Assembly (NCBI GenBank): GCA_021014325.1
Contig: CM037476.1
Span: 16,900,827-16,964,826, forward strand
DNA length: 64,000 bases
Origin: Plazaster borealis
Taxonomy: Eukaryota > Echinodermata > Asteroidea > Forcipulatida > Labidiasteridae
Reading direction: 5' to 3'
Below the pieces are notes generated by a model that had not been told where the DNA came from, did not search any database, and saw only the letters and a program-made list of their open reading frames with translations. Shown one piece after another: positions 43,099 to 54,944 of the stretch. Made by a program: the position numbers and the translations under genes. How positions within the stretch are numbered: position 1 is the first letter of the stretch; each line of letters starts with the position of its first letter.

Positions 43099-43410
43099 AC
43101 CCAGTTCAGACAGGCGCTCCGGAGTCGCGCCGCGCTAAATAGATTAGGAGCGACTCTAGGTCGACCCAAATAAATTTTGGTTTCAGAAAGGCGAACTTAA
43201 CGTAACATTTACAATAGGTTCGGCTCATGACAAGATCGACATCTGAAACCAAGGAGATCCAGAGTCGTTCCGAACGACTGCAACAGCCGATCTTTCGACT
43301 TTAAGTGCGTCCAGTCGCTCCTTACTTCTTCAGACTACAAACTTTTCATGTCCTTTTAAAATTCAATTATTTGGTTTGGCGCGACTCTAGAGCACCTGTC
43401 TGAACCGGGT
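43099..43410. mobile_element. TIR element family G, complete
   Basis: 312 bp. Left end ACCCAGTTCAGACAGGCGCTC, right end GAGCACCTGTCTGAACCGGGT, with the inverted match extending to GAGTCGCGCC...AAATA over about 40 bp. No coding capacity. Confidence 0.75.
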
Positions 43411-44415
43411 ATTATTCTCGCTCGGTAGTGCTTTCTCCCATGATGAACTAGCAAAGTGATCAAAGCAAAAATTAAAGGAGAGCAGTATTGACAAATGGTT
43501 GAGACACAAAATGGTATGACCTTACTTGTTAACATTGCGGTTAATCCTTATGACATCATTAAACTAAAATTATATGATTTGAACTGCACTAGTACTGGGC
43601 AAGCTCGATGGTCTAGTGCTGAAACATCCAGTGCTCTTGAATTGACAAAGGGAGTTTCGTACTTGTGATATCAGGATTAATTTGATTGCAACATTCAAAA
43701 TAGGCATTGGTTAATGTTTAAGGGGTTTTGTGCTTTTCGTGACTGGCTCTATTTCAGATGGAAATAATTCTCCACAAAACTGGGGAAAAAAAGAGGAAAA
43801 ATAGTATTTTTTATTGCACATTATTTTGTCAATTCACAGGCAAGTGTTTATCAACTTTGTTGCCAATTTGAAATTAACTCCTTTCACAGCTGACCTGTGA
43901 ACGCTAATTGAATATTGAATATAATTGTTCTTGAATATGAAACATACAGGGCAGAGGGGGGCAACTGCCCTCCCAAATTCCCCCAAACTCTGGCGAAAAT
44001 TTGAGCACAGTATGAAGAAGAAAAAAAATGGACAGAGAAAGCAAAAGAGACTTTCCCCGTACAACAAATTTGTACTTGTGTTTTTGTCTGTGTAAAATGT
44101 TGGGTAAATCAACCCCTCTGCCCCCTTTAATACCAAAGAGTCCCCATACGCACATGATATTAAATGTGACTTTTTGTTCCATTACGCTTATTTAATATAT
44201 ACATCATTTTCATGATATTAAAAAAATAATAATAATGCCATAGCAATTAATTGGTATCAGCGTTTTATGCCAGGCCAGGCCTTCATAAACCAATGTGTCG
44301 ATCGTCTGTACATTTTAACCTGATACAAAATGATCGTCATGACAATTGGTTATTACTGAGAGATCGTTAGTGTTCTCATATGAGTTATTACTTCTGATCA
44401 TGAAATAAGCTGTTA
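43411..44415. other. Spacer with tRNA-like SINE remnant
   Basis: 43440-43650 matches the unit spacers at 55680-55870 and 60760-60960, including CAAGCTCGATGGTCTAGTGC, an A-box-like tRNA-derived piece. The rest holds no recognised gene. Confidence 0.4.
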
Positions 44416-44799
44416 TTAAAGGGATTGTATACGTTTGGTAATTGGAACCCACTGTTTGTTTCAATCCTATATAGTTGTAGATATATACCATATAACTAAC
44501 CTATGTGAGAATTTCATTTCAAAAGGTGGTAGCGTTTTTGAGATATTGCCTAAAATCTGGAGCGGTTATGTCCACGCAGGAAGAATAATCTACAATTGGA
44601 ATACACAATCTGAGACACGTTTCTTTCAGAAACGCTTCTCAGATTCAAATTTATTTTGATAAAAACTGATATATTTTTTTCCATAACCACATTACTTCAA
44701 GGTAAAATGTTTCTCAAAATGCTGCTGTACTTCTTACCAAGTAAGTTTTTATCGCCATTAATCTTATGAGTAATTACCAAACAAATACAGACCCTTTAA
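44416..44799. mobile_element. TTAA-flanked TIR element, family C, copy 2
   Basis: 384 bp, TTAAAGGGATTGTATACG to ACAGACCCTTTAA; body matches 30354-30746. Confidence 0.75.
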
Positions 44800-45085
44800 A
44801 GCAAATGTACAACATTGGTAATTGTCAAAGACCAGTATCCACACTTGATGTGAACCAACATATACATAACCTGTGAAAGTTTGAGCTAAATCGGTCTTTG
44901 GAGTCATGAGTCACTGTTTTCAAACATCAAATTTTATCACCAGTGATAAAGACTAATTGTTTTACTCATTTCCTAAAAACTATAGCGTTTCAAGCAAAAC
45001 TATTTCATAGGAAATTTTACACCACGAACATCTTTATACCATGTAAGTTGTGCAAATCTGTTAACATTTTGTGTACACCCTTTAA
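44796..45085. mobile_element. TTAA-flanked TIR element, family B
   Basis: 290 bp from TTAAAGCAAATGTACAAC to TTGTGTACACCCTTTAA. It shares the TTAA at 44796-44799 with the family C element to its left. Confidence 0.75.
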
Positions 45086-45854
45086 ATGAGAACATTTAGA
45101 GTGTGGTGTCAGCATTTTTCCGGTTGAATGAACACTTATAGTCATGAAGGAGGCAGCTTGCAGCGCATGACTTATTTTCCAACCATCATTGATTTTTAGT
45201 AAGGTGGGTCTTGGCCTTTTGAGTTGCAAAAATAATATTGGTTAGTTTTCTCAAATAATTATAGGTGTTCAGGCCAACTAGGCCAAACACCTTAGCTGGT
45301 TTTGGGGGTGGTTTTTTTTTGGTATTTTTCTGATGAACTCTTGTTTGAAAGTAACTCAAAATTGAAACTTCCTAGAACAATAAAACTTAAGACATTACTA
45401 GATATTAACATGTAGATGTCACCGAGACTTTGACGTCACGATTACATAATCACACATCAAATTACGCTAAATAAAATATGTTATCTCAAAAGATCATATC
45501 TGCTGAACTACAAAAGATAAATTCACAATCTTTGCAGCATTTGAAAAGTTTTACTTATTAGGCTATACAACTTTGTCACAGACTGTGCCAAATTTCACCT
45601 TTTCTTCCGATCGAAAACCAGAAGTTGAAATGAACCATTTTGAAGAGCACTATATTGGAGTATGGAGCCAAAATAAAAAGGAATTTAAGATGGTTCAGCG
45701 GATGAAATCTTTTTTGACATCTAAGCTTTGAAACAAAATGCAATATGACTTCACAGAGACAATGTACATTATCTCACAATCTATTCATGATAATTTGTCT
45801 AAGTAAATACTGTTGATTAACGACATAATAACTTGAAAAATAACTTGAAAGTAA
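45086..45854. other. Spacer
   Basis: No gene. 45120-45230 resembles 56270-56350 (GGCAGCTTGC, GCGCATGAC). 45475-45545 resembles 46880-46930 (TGAACTACAAAAGAT). Confidence 0.35.
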
Positions 45855-46784
45855 ACTTGGGCGATACCACGATATTATCGAATATCGCGATACTAGTTCT
45901 GAAAAGATTCCCCAACAGATCCGACCCAACCGGGTTTCTTCGAAAAAACCCAACATTAAAGCCTTAGCAATCAGGCGGTCTCACACAGACTACCGAAAAA
46001 CTACGACATCGCGCTTCCGGGTGTTATCACGTGTTGCATCAACCTCCTCCCCATGGTTTACTTTATTTCCAACCATGTTTACAATAGTACCTCGCACTGC
46101 TCGACACACCTTGGGGACGAGGTGAGCGTGATCTAATTAGTTATGCCTACATATAGAATAGTCTGTCATGCACAGTAGACACATTAAAAGCATCGTATAC
46201 GTTTGGTAATTACTCAAAATATATACAGTATTAGCATAAAAACTTACTTGGTAGCGAGCAACGGAGAGCTGTTGATAGTATAAAACATTGTGAGAAACGA
46301 CTCCCTCTGAAGTAACGTAGTTTTTGAGAAAGAGGTAATTTCTCACTAAAATAATAAAAACTTCTTGCAAGAAGTTTTTATTCCTAACTGAAAGCACACA
46401 CATTTGTACAACAAGGGTGTTTTTTCTTTCATCATTTTCTTGCAACTTCGATGACCAATTGAGCTCAAATTTTCACAGCCTTGTTATTTTATGCATATGT
46501 TGGGGTACACCAAGTGAGAACACTGGTCTTTGACAATTACCAAACGTGTACAATGCCTTTAAATGTGTGTAAGTAATAGGCTCAGGTTTTTACCCCATAG
46601 GTTAAGAGTAAAACCCGAAGAATAGGTCATAAAGTAGAAATGAGAGGGCTGCTTCTACAACTAAATCTTGCACTGTGAGATTCGTAGAAGATTGACGTCA
46701 TCAAAAATTAATTGCAATATTATCGACTATAGCGATATACTCTTGACGATACATCGTGGATGAAAAAAAGCGATATCGCCCAAG
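45855..46784. mobile_element. TIR element family F with nested family A element
   Basis: Left end CTTGGGCGATACCACGATAT, right end GATATCGCCCAAG; an inner palindrome ATTATCGAATATCGCGATA is echoed near the right end. A full family A element (46184-46562) sits inside. No transposase frame is seen. Confidence 0.7.
46184..46562. mobile_element. TIR element, family A, copy 3 (nested)
   Basis: Same orientation and body as 7738-8110 and 16476-16849. The left end is TTAAAAGCATCGTATACG, the right end CAATGCCTTTAA. Confidence 0.75.
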
Positions 46785-48019
46785 CTTACTTGAAAGTTTG
46801 ATTGCAATGACATTACCATATTTAAACTAAATTCAAATATTCAATTATTTTGTAAATATTTAAGAATTCGAAAAAAATGGTATCTCCTGAACTACAAAAG
46901 ATCAATTCACTATCTTTGCATTATCTAAAACAGTTTTAACATCGTTTGAAAGTTTGAACAGTCTAATATAATTAAATTAGCCCCCTGAAGCTCTGAGCTT
47001 TTGGCATTTTGAGGGGTGAAAAATTAAGCCTCTGTGTGCCTGAGACCCGAGAAAGAGACACACTTTTTAAGCACTTATGATCCATACCAGTCTTCTAATT
47101 TGACTCAAAGAAAAATTGTACTCCCACAAATTTTGCATTTGGATCTGGTGGCTGCAATGCATATCCGACATTATAAAAATATAGTTCAAGCTCAGTGTAG
47201 TTTTTACACTTGAATGCCAGAACGACATGAAATATATTTTATCCAGGACACGCCAGGTTTCAAATGCTTTTGTTATCGTGCAAATCTAAGCAATTGCAGG
47301 TGACACATTGCCTGAAAGATTCATTTTGGCAGAAAGAAACAAATTTGATAGGCATAGGTTGAAAAATAAATCCATCCTGCCGCTGGGGGGAAAAGACACC
47401 ACACACACACTTGTGGCTAATTTTTTAGTTTAAAAAAATAATAATAATATATATATATTTTTTTTTACCCGGGGGGCACGTGCCCCCTGGCCCCCCTACC
47501 TGGATCCGCGCCTGTCTGAGCCAATATTTTGTCACACAGCGCTGTAAACATCCCATAGAATAAAGTGCTTTACAGGGCTCGTATGGCAGAATTCTGCACT
47601 AAGCAGAGCCATGAAGTTGGACCCTGATGACTTAGCCACCAGAACATAAGTCCAGTGCACTAAACCGCTCTGTTACGACACGTCAAATCAGACATGTAGT
47701 AAATGTATATGATGCGCATTTCAACATATTCCAAAGGAACTTGTGCAATATCAATGATTATATTTTGTTTGTATGCATTGATCGCGCTGCAAAAAATTGT
47801 TAAAAATGAAAATTGTGTATAAGAAATCGTTTGCACGTAAACCCATCAGGCAAATTTCTCTTCCATCAGTGTGAACTGCCTGTCATCAAAAAGCTCAATC
47901 AAAATAACCTAAAACTTTTCTTTTGTGACGAAACTCAATTGTGACGAAACAGATACTTACAATAGTTAGAAAGAACTTTGAAATGCATGATAGATTTAGT
48001 GTCGGATTGTCTTCTAAAG
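46785..48019. other. Spacer and 3' flank of receptor at 48020
   Basis: 47450-47515 ends with CCTACCTGGATCCGCGCCTG, an end of the element that is complete at 50581-50773. 47700-48019 is the shared receptor 3' flank. No gene. Confidence 0.4.
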
Positions 48020-49018
48020 TCAGTGACAGCATGATGATCTTAAGTTGTGAAGTGCTTGCCTAAACTCCCTGTTCCTCCAGTAGTAGATGACGCAATTCAA
48101 CCAACTGTTGCTGCTGAATAGAGTATAGGCAATTATTCGAACACTTGCCGGTGTTGTGATATCTCCTAATGCTAATAATGAAAGGATAGTGACAGGAATC
48201 CAGCAGATGCAAGCAGTGCCTGTTATAATGACCACAGTGGTAGCAGACTTTGTACTGATTGGTCCTGGAACATTCTGTTCCCCGTCAATGTTACCGATGA
48301 TATTCTGAGCAGCAATGAGTCGTGCCTGACGTCGAGCAACTTTTAGAATGTACGCATAAAGTATCAGGATTATTCCAAGCGAAACTCCAGTAATTGCTAT
48401 GGTTGTATACTGCATAACATTTCGTTGTTCTTTACAAAAATATGCAACGACTGGCGTTTCAAGTTTGGTTCCTAAAATACAATACCAGGCAGTGAATATT
48501 ATTACGGACAAACTCCATACCAGTGTGATCATGACCTTTGATCTTTTTAGTGTCATCAGCCTCGGATAATGCAGTGAGTAGGTGATGGCTAAGAATCGAT
48601 CAATTGTCAACAAAACCATTGACGATGCATTTATTGTGGTCAATATTGCTATTACACATGGCGAGATAAAACAGACAATAATGGCACTCTCTTGAGGGGA
48701 TTTGATTAAATAGAGATTAGGAATTCCACAGAAAATCCCGATGCAGATGTCAGAAAGTGTGAGGGACATCATAAACAGCTTGGTGGTTTCTTGGATGCCT
48801 CTGACGCGACAAAACTCCACGAGGCATACTGAGTTCAAAACCACAACCAGAGCTACCGTTAGAACATAAAGTGCAAACATAAAATTGCAAAATACATCAT
48901 GACAATCTGCCAAAGCTATTGCTTGGTTTTGAGTAAATTGTTGTAAATGAGAGTTATCATTATTATTAATACCATGGTTCAAAATTTTTTGTAAAAAAAA
49001 TGATCCGTTTCCAACCAT
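48020..49018 (-). CDS. Class A GPCR, intact, most divergent copy
   Basis: 332 residues from the first ATG (MVGNGSFFLQK). The N-terminus is about 15 residues longer than in the paralogues and rich in Asn (GINNNDNSHLQQF). ECL1 is SPQESAIIVC (shared only with 34386), ECL2 is AYFCKEQRNV, ECL3 is LGDITTPASV. TM1 ends VEFCRVRG. DRF, CWIP and NCVIYY are kept. The TM3-TM4 stretch is almost the same at the nucleotide level as in the other copies although the extracellular parts differ strongly. Confidence 0.92.
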   Translation of the reverse strand: MVGNGSFFLQKILNHGINNNDNSHLQQFTQNQAIALADCHDVFCNFMFALYVLTVALVVVLNSVCLVEFCRVRGIQETTKLFMMSLTLSDICIGIFCGIPNLYLIKSPQESAIIVCFISPCVIAILTTINASSMVLLTIDRFLAITYSLHYPRLMTLKRSKVMITLVWSLSVIIFTAWYCILGTKLETPVVAYFCKEQRNVMQYTTIAITGVSLGIILILYAYILKVARRQARLIAAQNIIGNIDGEQNVPGPISTKSATTVVIITGTACICWIPVTILSLLALGDITTPASVRIIAYTLFSSNSWLNCVIYYWRNREFRQALHNLRSSCCH

Positions 49019-49109
49019 GATGTCACAAAGGAGATTGTCCAACTGTTTACGTCAATGTTATAATTGGCGTTCATCCATGACTCAGGAACTCCGAAGAATA
49101 TCAGATTTG

Positions 49110-49315
49110 TACAAATTGGTGATTTCTGAGTTGCCAATGATGATAAAAAAAAACAATGTTCAGAGCTTTGTGAATTTATAGCACCACAGTCAAAGCCACG
49201 GCTGTAAACATTAGCGTAATGCTAAAAGAGTAGAATGTATCTCGTACAATCATGCATCAAGTAAATTTTGGCAAATCTGAACGGTTTTCGTTCGTGATGT
49301 CACAAATGAAAATGT
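49110..49315 (-). pseudogene. Decayed duplicate of receptor N-terminus/TM1
   Basis: Minus strand has the remains of the CDI(T)NENRSDLPKFT-like segment near 49260-49310 and the GGCAACTCAGAAATCACC segment near 49117-49140. It is more decayed than at 42179. Confidence 0.55.
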
Positions 49316-49339
49316 TTTGCATCTATATCCCAGATGTCT

Positions 49340-49810
49340 CAGAATTGAACTCAGGAATTACTCAGTAAATCCTGGTGTAGAGAGCAGCAATAGATGAGTA
49401 TCATTATGAGCAGCTTATTTTATTTGTTTCTTGGATATCCCTTATTTGTTCAATAAGAAAAATAATAGAATCCATGTCGGCAAACAACTACAGTGGTACA
49501 AATAACAGTCAGGGAAATCTGTGTGGAGTCCAACGCACCAGTTATCAGAAAAATAAACTGTAGAAAACTCTTGAGATGTGTCTGATAACTTGATAACATC
49601 TATCGGTCTCAGTGTGCATCGGTCTCAGTGTGCAACATCTTGAAGTGAGCTCCCCTAACCTATAAATGATGTGTGTGTCTACACTCGACCAGTAGATATT
49701 CCACAACAATCTGAAGTCCAAAATGGCAAGTCAGCAAATTTCTAGCCCTATATAGTAAATTCAATAGCAGCACAACCTTGACACTTATTGTCCAGTAGAT
49801 ACTGCTGCTC
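49340..49810 (-). promoter_or_regulatory. Conserved upstream block of receptor unit
   Basis: Acceptor-like site near 49373 and the VDTHII segment near 49660-49690; a short tandem duplication of CATCGGTCTCAGTGTGCA at 49598-49635. 49811-50029 is spacer without recognised features. Confidence 0.4.
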
Positions 49811-50029
49811 TTGTGAGTTAGGTAAAGACTGATTATTTCAGTCAATTAACTTCATTACCAGAGGTAAACAATGAAGTCCCGCCTGGATTATTTTTAAGGT
49901 GACTGGGAATCAACATGTGTAGGTAACAGGTGTAAATGCCTTTTGATGATGATTGCTTGAGAAATGGATAGTTGTTTATTCTGCCAGACTGTTAATAAGC
50001 TCCATTATGTCCATTGTGTAAGGTCACAT

Positions 50030-50940
50030 GCAAGTTAATAACTTTGTTCAAGCAAGTTAATAACTTTGGTCAAGCAAGTTAATAACTTTGGTCAAGCAAG
50101 TTAATAACTTTGGTCAAGCAAGTTAATAACATTTGCTCAAGCAAGTTAATCAATTTTGAAAAAGCAAGTTAATAACTGTGTTCAAGCAATTGAATACATG
50201 TTTTGTAACTTTGCTCCAGCAAGTTAATAACTTTGCTCAAGCAAGTTATAACTTTGCTCAAGCAAGTTAACAATTTTGCTCAAGCAAGTTAATAACTTTG
50301 TTCAAGCAAGATAATAACTTTGTTCAAGCAAGTTAATAACTTTGCTCAACCAAGTTAATAACTTTGGTCAAGCAAGTTAATAACTTTGGTCAAGGAAGTT
50401 AATAACTTTGCTCAAGCAAGTTAATAACTTTGGTCAAGCAAGTTAATAACATTTGCTCAAGCAAGTTAATCAATTTTGAAAAAGCAAGTTAATAACTGTG
50501 TTCAAGCAATTGAATAACTTTGCTCAAGCAAGTTAATAACTTTGCTGAAGCAAGTTAACAATTTTGCTCAAGCAAATTAACAGGCGCGGATCCAGGGGGC
50601 GTGGGGGGCGCACCCCCCCCCCATTTAATATTAAAAAAAAAAAAAAAAAAAAAGGGGGGGGAAAAAAAAAAAGGGAGAGAGAGAGAAGGGGAGGGAGAAG
50701 GGGGGAAGGGAAGATTTTGCTGCTTGATATATTTTCACGCCCCCCCGTTTGGAAAATCCTGGATCCGCCCCTGGTTAATAACTTTGTTCAAGCAAGTTAA
50801 TAACTTTGTTCAAGCAAGTTAATAACTTTGGTCAAGCAAGTTAATAACTTTGCTCAACCAAGTTAATAACTTTGTTCAACCAAGTTAATAACTTTGGTCA
50901 AGCAAGTTAATAACTTTGGTCAAGGAAGTTAATAACTCGT
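50030..50940. repeat. 22-bp minisatellite, about 32 copies, split by a TIR element
   Basis: Units read AAGCAAGTTAATAACTTTGGTC with variants. A higher-order duplication is visible: the run with AACATTTGCTCAAGC, AATCAATTTTGAAAAAGC and TGTGTTCAAGCAATTGAAT occurs at 50125-50205 and again at 50445-50515. The array is interrupted at 50581-50773. Confidence 0.9.
50581..50773. mobile_element. TIR element family H inside the minisatellite
   Basis: Left end CAGGCGCGGATCCAGG, right end CCTGGATCCGCCCCTG, about 193 bp. The interior is homopolymer-rich (A, C and G runs). Minisatellite units continue on both sides. Confidence 0.75.
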
Positions 50941-51069
50941 AAGGAAGGATCTTGTAGATTTATACAACATTTCTATCCAACCCATTACAAGATCATAGCA
51001 GATCAAGCTGTTCTTAATGTTTTCTTCAAATATTTTGTCCTCCTGCCTTCAAGAACCATAAAAATCTGG

Positions 51070-52320
51070 CCTTGTATGGGTATGAATTATTAAATGGATA
51101 CGTTGTGCAAATTATAATGCTCATCAACTGCTTGCCAATTGGTTGTCGGCCATTATGAACACAATGCAGCTAGCTCTTTGCTGTGATAAAATATTGAGCA
51201 TTTCTCAGTTATGAAAAAGAAAGTCAAAACAAATTGTTTAATGGAGCTTTGATGTTATGAAAGAGGATTCTTTAATAAGACCATTCTAGCCCTTTAAAGA
51301 TAATAGGAAATAATATATATTAAAGAGGGATGAGAAATTCAATATTACTCTCTGAATTCAGACTCTCTTTTTTGTCAAAGTGGTGGGGGAAAAAACTGTT
51401 GATTGCTACTGTACTAGCGCTGTAGTTGTAGATACTCAAAACTCCATGAAATGTATATCTCCAGGGGGTACCAAATGGTGGAAATGTCTTCATTTCAACT
51501 TCCCAAATTTTGCTCCTACTTCTCATCTTTTTGTTTTACTTTTGTCTTTAACCTGGTGTAAAATAAAACCCAGAGCTGTTATTTGTTGAAACTTCTTGTT
51601 GACTTTTTTAGTGCTGAGGATACTGTTCCCAGAATCTCCCTGAAAACTATAACTCCAGGGGTTACCAGATGTAGAATTGTTCTCACTTCAACAAGCTTCC
51701 TAAAACTTGGATCCCAGTTTCAGACCCTTTGTCAACATTGATTCTCAACCCTGTTTACAAAACAGTATTATTCCTGAGAAATTATCCAATTCAAAGCAAC
51801 AAATTGCTTATCTTGAAGAAGGTGCTTATTATTATAAAACACAAATTTGTAAATTCTCAACAAAGATTCATCAGTGTATATTTTGGGGTAAATCAAGTAT
51901 GACGTTGACAAGTGTATTGAAATGGGTATGAATCATTAAATTTACACGTTGTATAATGCTCATCAACTGCTTGCCAATATGCATGGTTTGGTTTTCGACC
52001 ATTATGAACACAATAAAGCTCGCTCTTTGCCTTGATAAAATATTGAGCACTTCTCACTTATGAAAAAAGAAAGTCAGTACAGATTGCTTAATGGAGCTTA
52101 GATGCTATGAAAAAGGATTTGCTAATAAGGAAAGTTTAGGCCTTCAAAGATAATAGGAAATCATATATAGTGTGGAGAGGGATGAGAAATTCAATATTAC
52201 TCTCTGAATTCAGACGCTTTTTGTCAAAGTGGTGGGAAAAAAAAGAAAGATTTTGGTCGCTACTTTGCTGGTGCTGTACTTGTAGATACTCAAAAGCTCC
52301 ATGAAATTTCTATCACCAGA
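51070..52320. repeat. Tandem duplication of about 0.85 kb
   Basis: 51070-51470 matches 51920-52315: shared CTCATCAACTGCTTGCCAAT, GATAAAATATTGAGCA, GGGATGAGAAATTCAATATT and TAGATACTCAAAA. The middle (51470-51920) seems to match only weakly. No gene recognised. Confidence 0.7.
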
Positions 52321-53204
52321 AATGGTTTCCGGACTGTAACTCCAGTGAGAAGTAACATTTGGACTTGTAACTTGGGTTGGGGGTTGCCTTTGAGTAAAGG
52401 AAAGTTTAGTTTTTTGTTGTTGTTGTTGTTGTTTTTGTGTGTTTATTGTGTGTGTGGGTTTTTTTGTTTTGTTTTGTTGTTTTTTTTTGGGGGGGGGGGG
52501 TCGAGAATGTTAAAGTTCAAGGTCATGGTCATGGTGGTGAGTTAAAAGTAAATAGATAAATTGTCAAGGTCACAGTTCCCAGCTCAAGGAACATGGTTTG
52601 GTGATGGCTTTGGTTAGGAAGTATTGGCTGAGGGTTTTCAACAGCATTGCTGTTATTTTTTAACATATACTACTTTCCACTTTACAGACCGAGACATACT
52701 TCAGATTCATCAACCAGGCCTTCTCTTTGTAACCTATAGGGCCCAAAAGTTGGCGCTTGAATTATTTTTTAAGTGGAAAAACCAAAGATTATAGCGCCCA
52801 AAAGTAACCCCAGTATTAAAATGCAATGTCATGTTATTGATTATGTCAAAATAAACAAGTTTGAAAACTTTTGTAGTATTTGGAAAAAAGTACTGAAATT
52901 TGTGGGGTAAAAATATGATTTTTAACAACAATTTTGTAAACAAACAAAACAAATTGCCCTTTAATGGCAAATTTGTGGATTTATTTTATGTTAACCAAGT
53001 ACAACTTGGTAAAATGAACATTTGTGGCAGTTTTATGGAAACTGCTCAAGAACTTTGGATAATACGGAGGGGGGGGGGCACTATGTAGCGATGTGAATTT
53101 CGCAAACATGAGAATGCCTGGCAACACTGCAAAGAATAAAGTATTTTCCCCAAGAAATTTTTTAAATTTTCCTACAAGACCAATGTCTCTTCTCAGCACT
53201 ACAA
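52321..53204. other. Spacer with low-complexity runs
   Basis: TTG/TG and G runs at 52410-52500, otherwise no gene. Confidence 0.35.
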
Positions 53205-53701
53205 TTACAAATGCTCTGTAGCGTAAACATTCAGTGTATTTACAAAATTTGAAAATATTATTACACTCAGATAAAATGGACTCATCCAGGCAGTCTCATT
53301 GGCCATCTACAGCAACCGTAATAATGTACTACGTACACACATGAATAAATGAGTACATACCACATTCAGATTGTACAAGTCGTTCAATGGGGCAGTAGTC
53401 AGGAGCCATTAGTCTCATGAGAGCAGTAAAGTTGTCTGAAATCTGTTACCATGACAAACATTTAACGATTTGCCTACAAGTTTATGTAAACCCATGAGGC
53501 AAATTTATCTTTCATCAATGTGAACTGCCTGTCATAAAACGAAGAGAACATCAAGTCAGGTCAAAACATTCTTAAATTTGGATTTGGTATTCTGTTTTGA
53601 CAAAGCAGATTGATAATTACATCTCATAAAATCAAACAAAAAGTGCATTTTCAATTTTTCTTTTTAGGTAGACTGACCAAATAGTACAATAAGGTCTAAA
53701 G
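53205..53701. repeat. Receptor 3'-flank block, copy 2
   Basis: Matches 345-835 and 62530-62724. It lacks the 27-bp minisatellite part. Confidence 0.65.
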
Positions 53702-54655
53702 TCAGTGACAACATGATGTCCTAAAGTTGTGCAGTGCTTGCTTAAACTCCCTGTTCCTCCAGTAGTAGATGATGCAATTCAACCAACAGTTGCTGTTGAA
53801 TAGAGTCATTCCCATTATTTGAACACTTAGGGGTACATTGAAATCCTTTGATGGCATTGATGCCAAGATAATTACAGGAATCCAGCAGAGGCTAGTAGTG
53901 CCTGTTATAATGACCACAGTGGTAGCAGACTTTGTACTGATCGGCCCTGGAACATTCTGTCCCCCTTCAATGTTACCGACGATATTCTGAGCAGCAATGA
54001 GTCGTGCCTGACGTTGAGCAATTTTCAGAATGTAGGCATAAAGTATCAGGATTATTCCAAGTGAAACTCCAGATATTGAAGGCAAAAAGTACTGAATAAA
54101 ATAATGCCTCGCACAATGACTTGCATGTTTTTCCTTTATCATTTCAAACTGTGTACTTGAAAGGAAATACCAGGCAGAGTATAGTATTATGGTCAAACTC
54201 CATACCAGTGTGATCATGACCTTTGATCTTTTTAGTGTCATCAGCCTCGGATAATGCAGTGAGTAGGTGATGGATAAGAATCGATCAATTGTCAAAACAA
54301 CCATTGATAATGCATTAATTTGGACCAATGTCGTTGTTATATAAGGCAAAATCTTGCAGTAAGTACCACTGATCATCCATGAAGCCGATATAAAATAATA
54401 CAGACTAGGAGTTCCATAGAAAATCCCATAGCAGAGATCTGAAAATGTCAGGGACATCATAAACAGCTTAGTGGTTTCTTGGATGCCTCTGACACGACGT
54501 AAAACCACAAGGCATACTGAATTCAAAACCACAATCAGAGCTATTGTTAGAAAAAAAAGCACAAATGTAAAAATGCAGAATGCGTCCTGACAATCTGTGA
54601 ATGCTCTGTCTTGGATTAGAGTAAATTGTGATGAGTTTGATCCGTTTCCATCCAT
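53702..54655 (-). CDS. Class A GPCR, intact, single exon
   Basis: 317 residues from the first ATG (MDGNGSNSSQFTLIQ). ECL2 ASHCARHYFIQYF and ECL3 PSKDFNVPLSV are the types of 2034 and 58774. TM2 has the variant LTFSD, TM3 ends DRFLSI, TM4 ends AWYFL, ICL3 has IAQRQA, and TM6 reads TTSLCWIP. NCIIYY and the Cys pair are kept (RTSCCH). Confidence 0.92.
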   Translation of the reverse strand: MDGNGSNSSQFTLIQDRAFTDCQDAFCIFTFVLFFLTIALIVVLNSVCLVVLRRVRGIQETTKLFMMSLTFSDLCYGIFYGTPSLYYFISASWMISGTYCKILPYITTTLVQINALSMVVLTIDRFLSITYSLHYPRLMTLKRSKVMITLVWSLTIILYSAWYFLSSTQFEMIKEKHASHCARHYFIQYFLPSISGVSLGIILILYAYILKIAQRQARLIAAQNIVGNIEGGQNVPGPISTKSATTVVIITGTTSLCWIPVIILASMPSKDFNVPLSVQIMGMTLFNSNCWLNCIIYYWRNREFKQALHNFRTSCCH

Positions 54656-54711
54656 GATGTCACTAAGGAGATTGTCCTTAATCACTTTCTTAGAACTCCA
54701 CAAATTTCTTG

Positions 54712-54930
54712 GTACAGATTGGTAGTTTCTTGGGTGCCATTTATGAGCGGAAAAAAAACATTTGAGTTTTTCTGTCTAGAACCACAGTCAGAATTACTGT
54801 TAGAAACAGCAGTTCAATGTTAAAAATGCAGAAAACGTCTCGTACAATCTATGAACACTTCAAGTGGTTAGAAGTAAATTCTGGCAAATCTGAACTGTTT
54901 TCCATGGTTCTGTCACAAAGGAAAATCTCA
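54712..54930 (-). pseudogene. Decayed duplicate of receptor N-terminus/TM1
   Basis: Same position and content as at 59792-60004: the CCATGGTTCTGTCACAAAGG segment at 54901-54921, AGAATTACTGTTAGAAACAG near 54790 (TM1) and the GGTAGTTTCTTGGGTGCC end. No open frame. Confidence 0.65.
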
Positions 54931-54944
54931 TGCATCTATATCCC

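Noticed and set aside
50564..50822. Lys/Gly/Arg-rich open frames
   Set aside because: They come from A and G homopolymer runs inside a TIR element.
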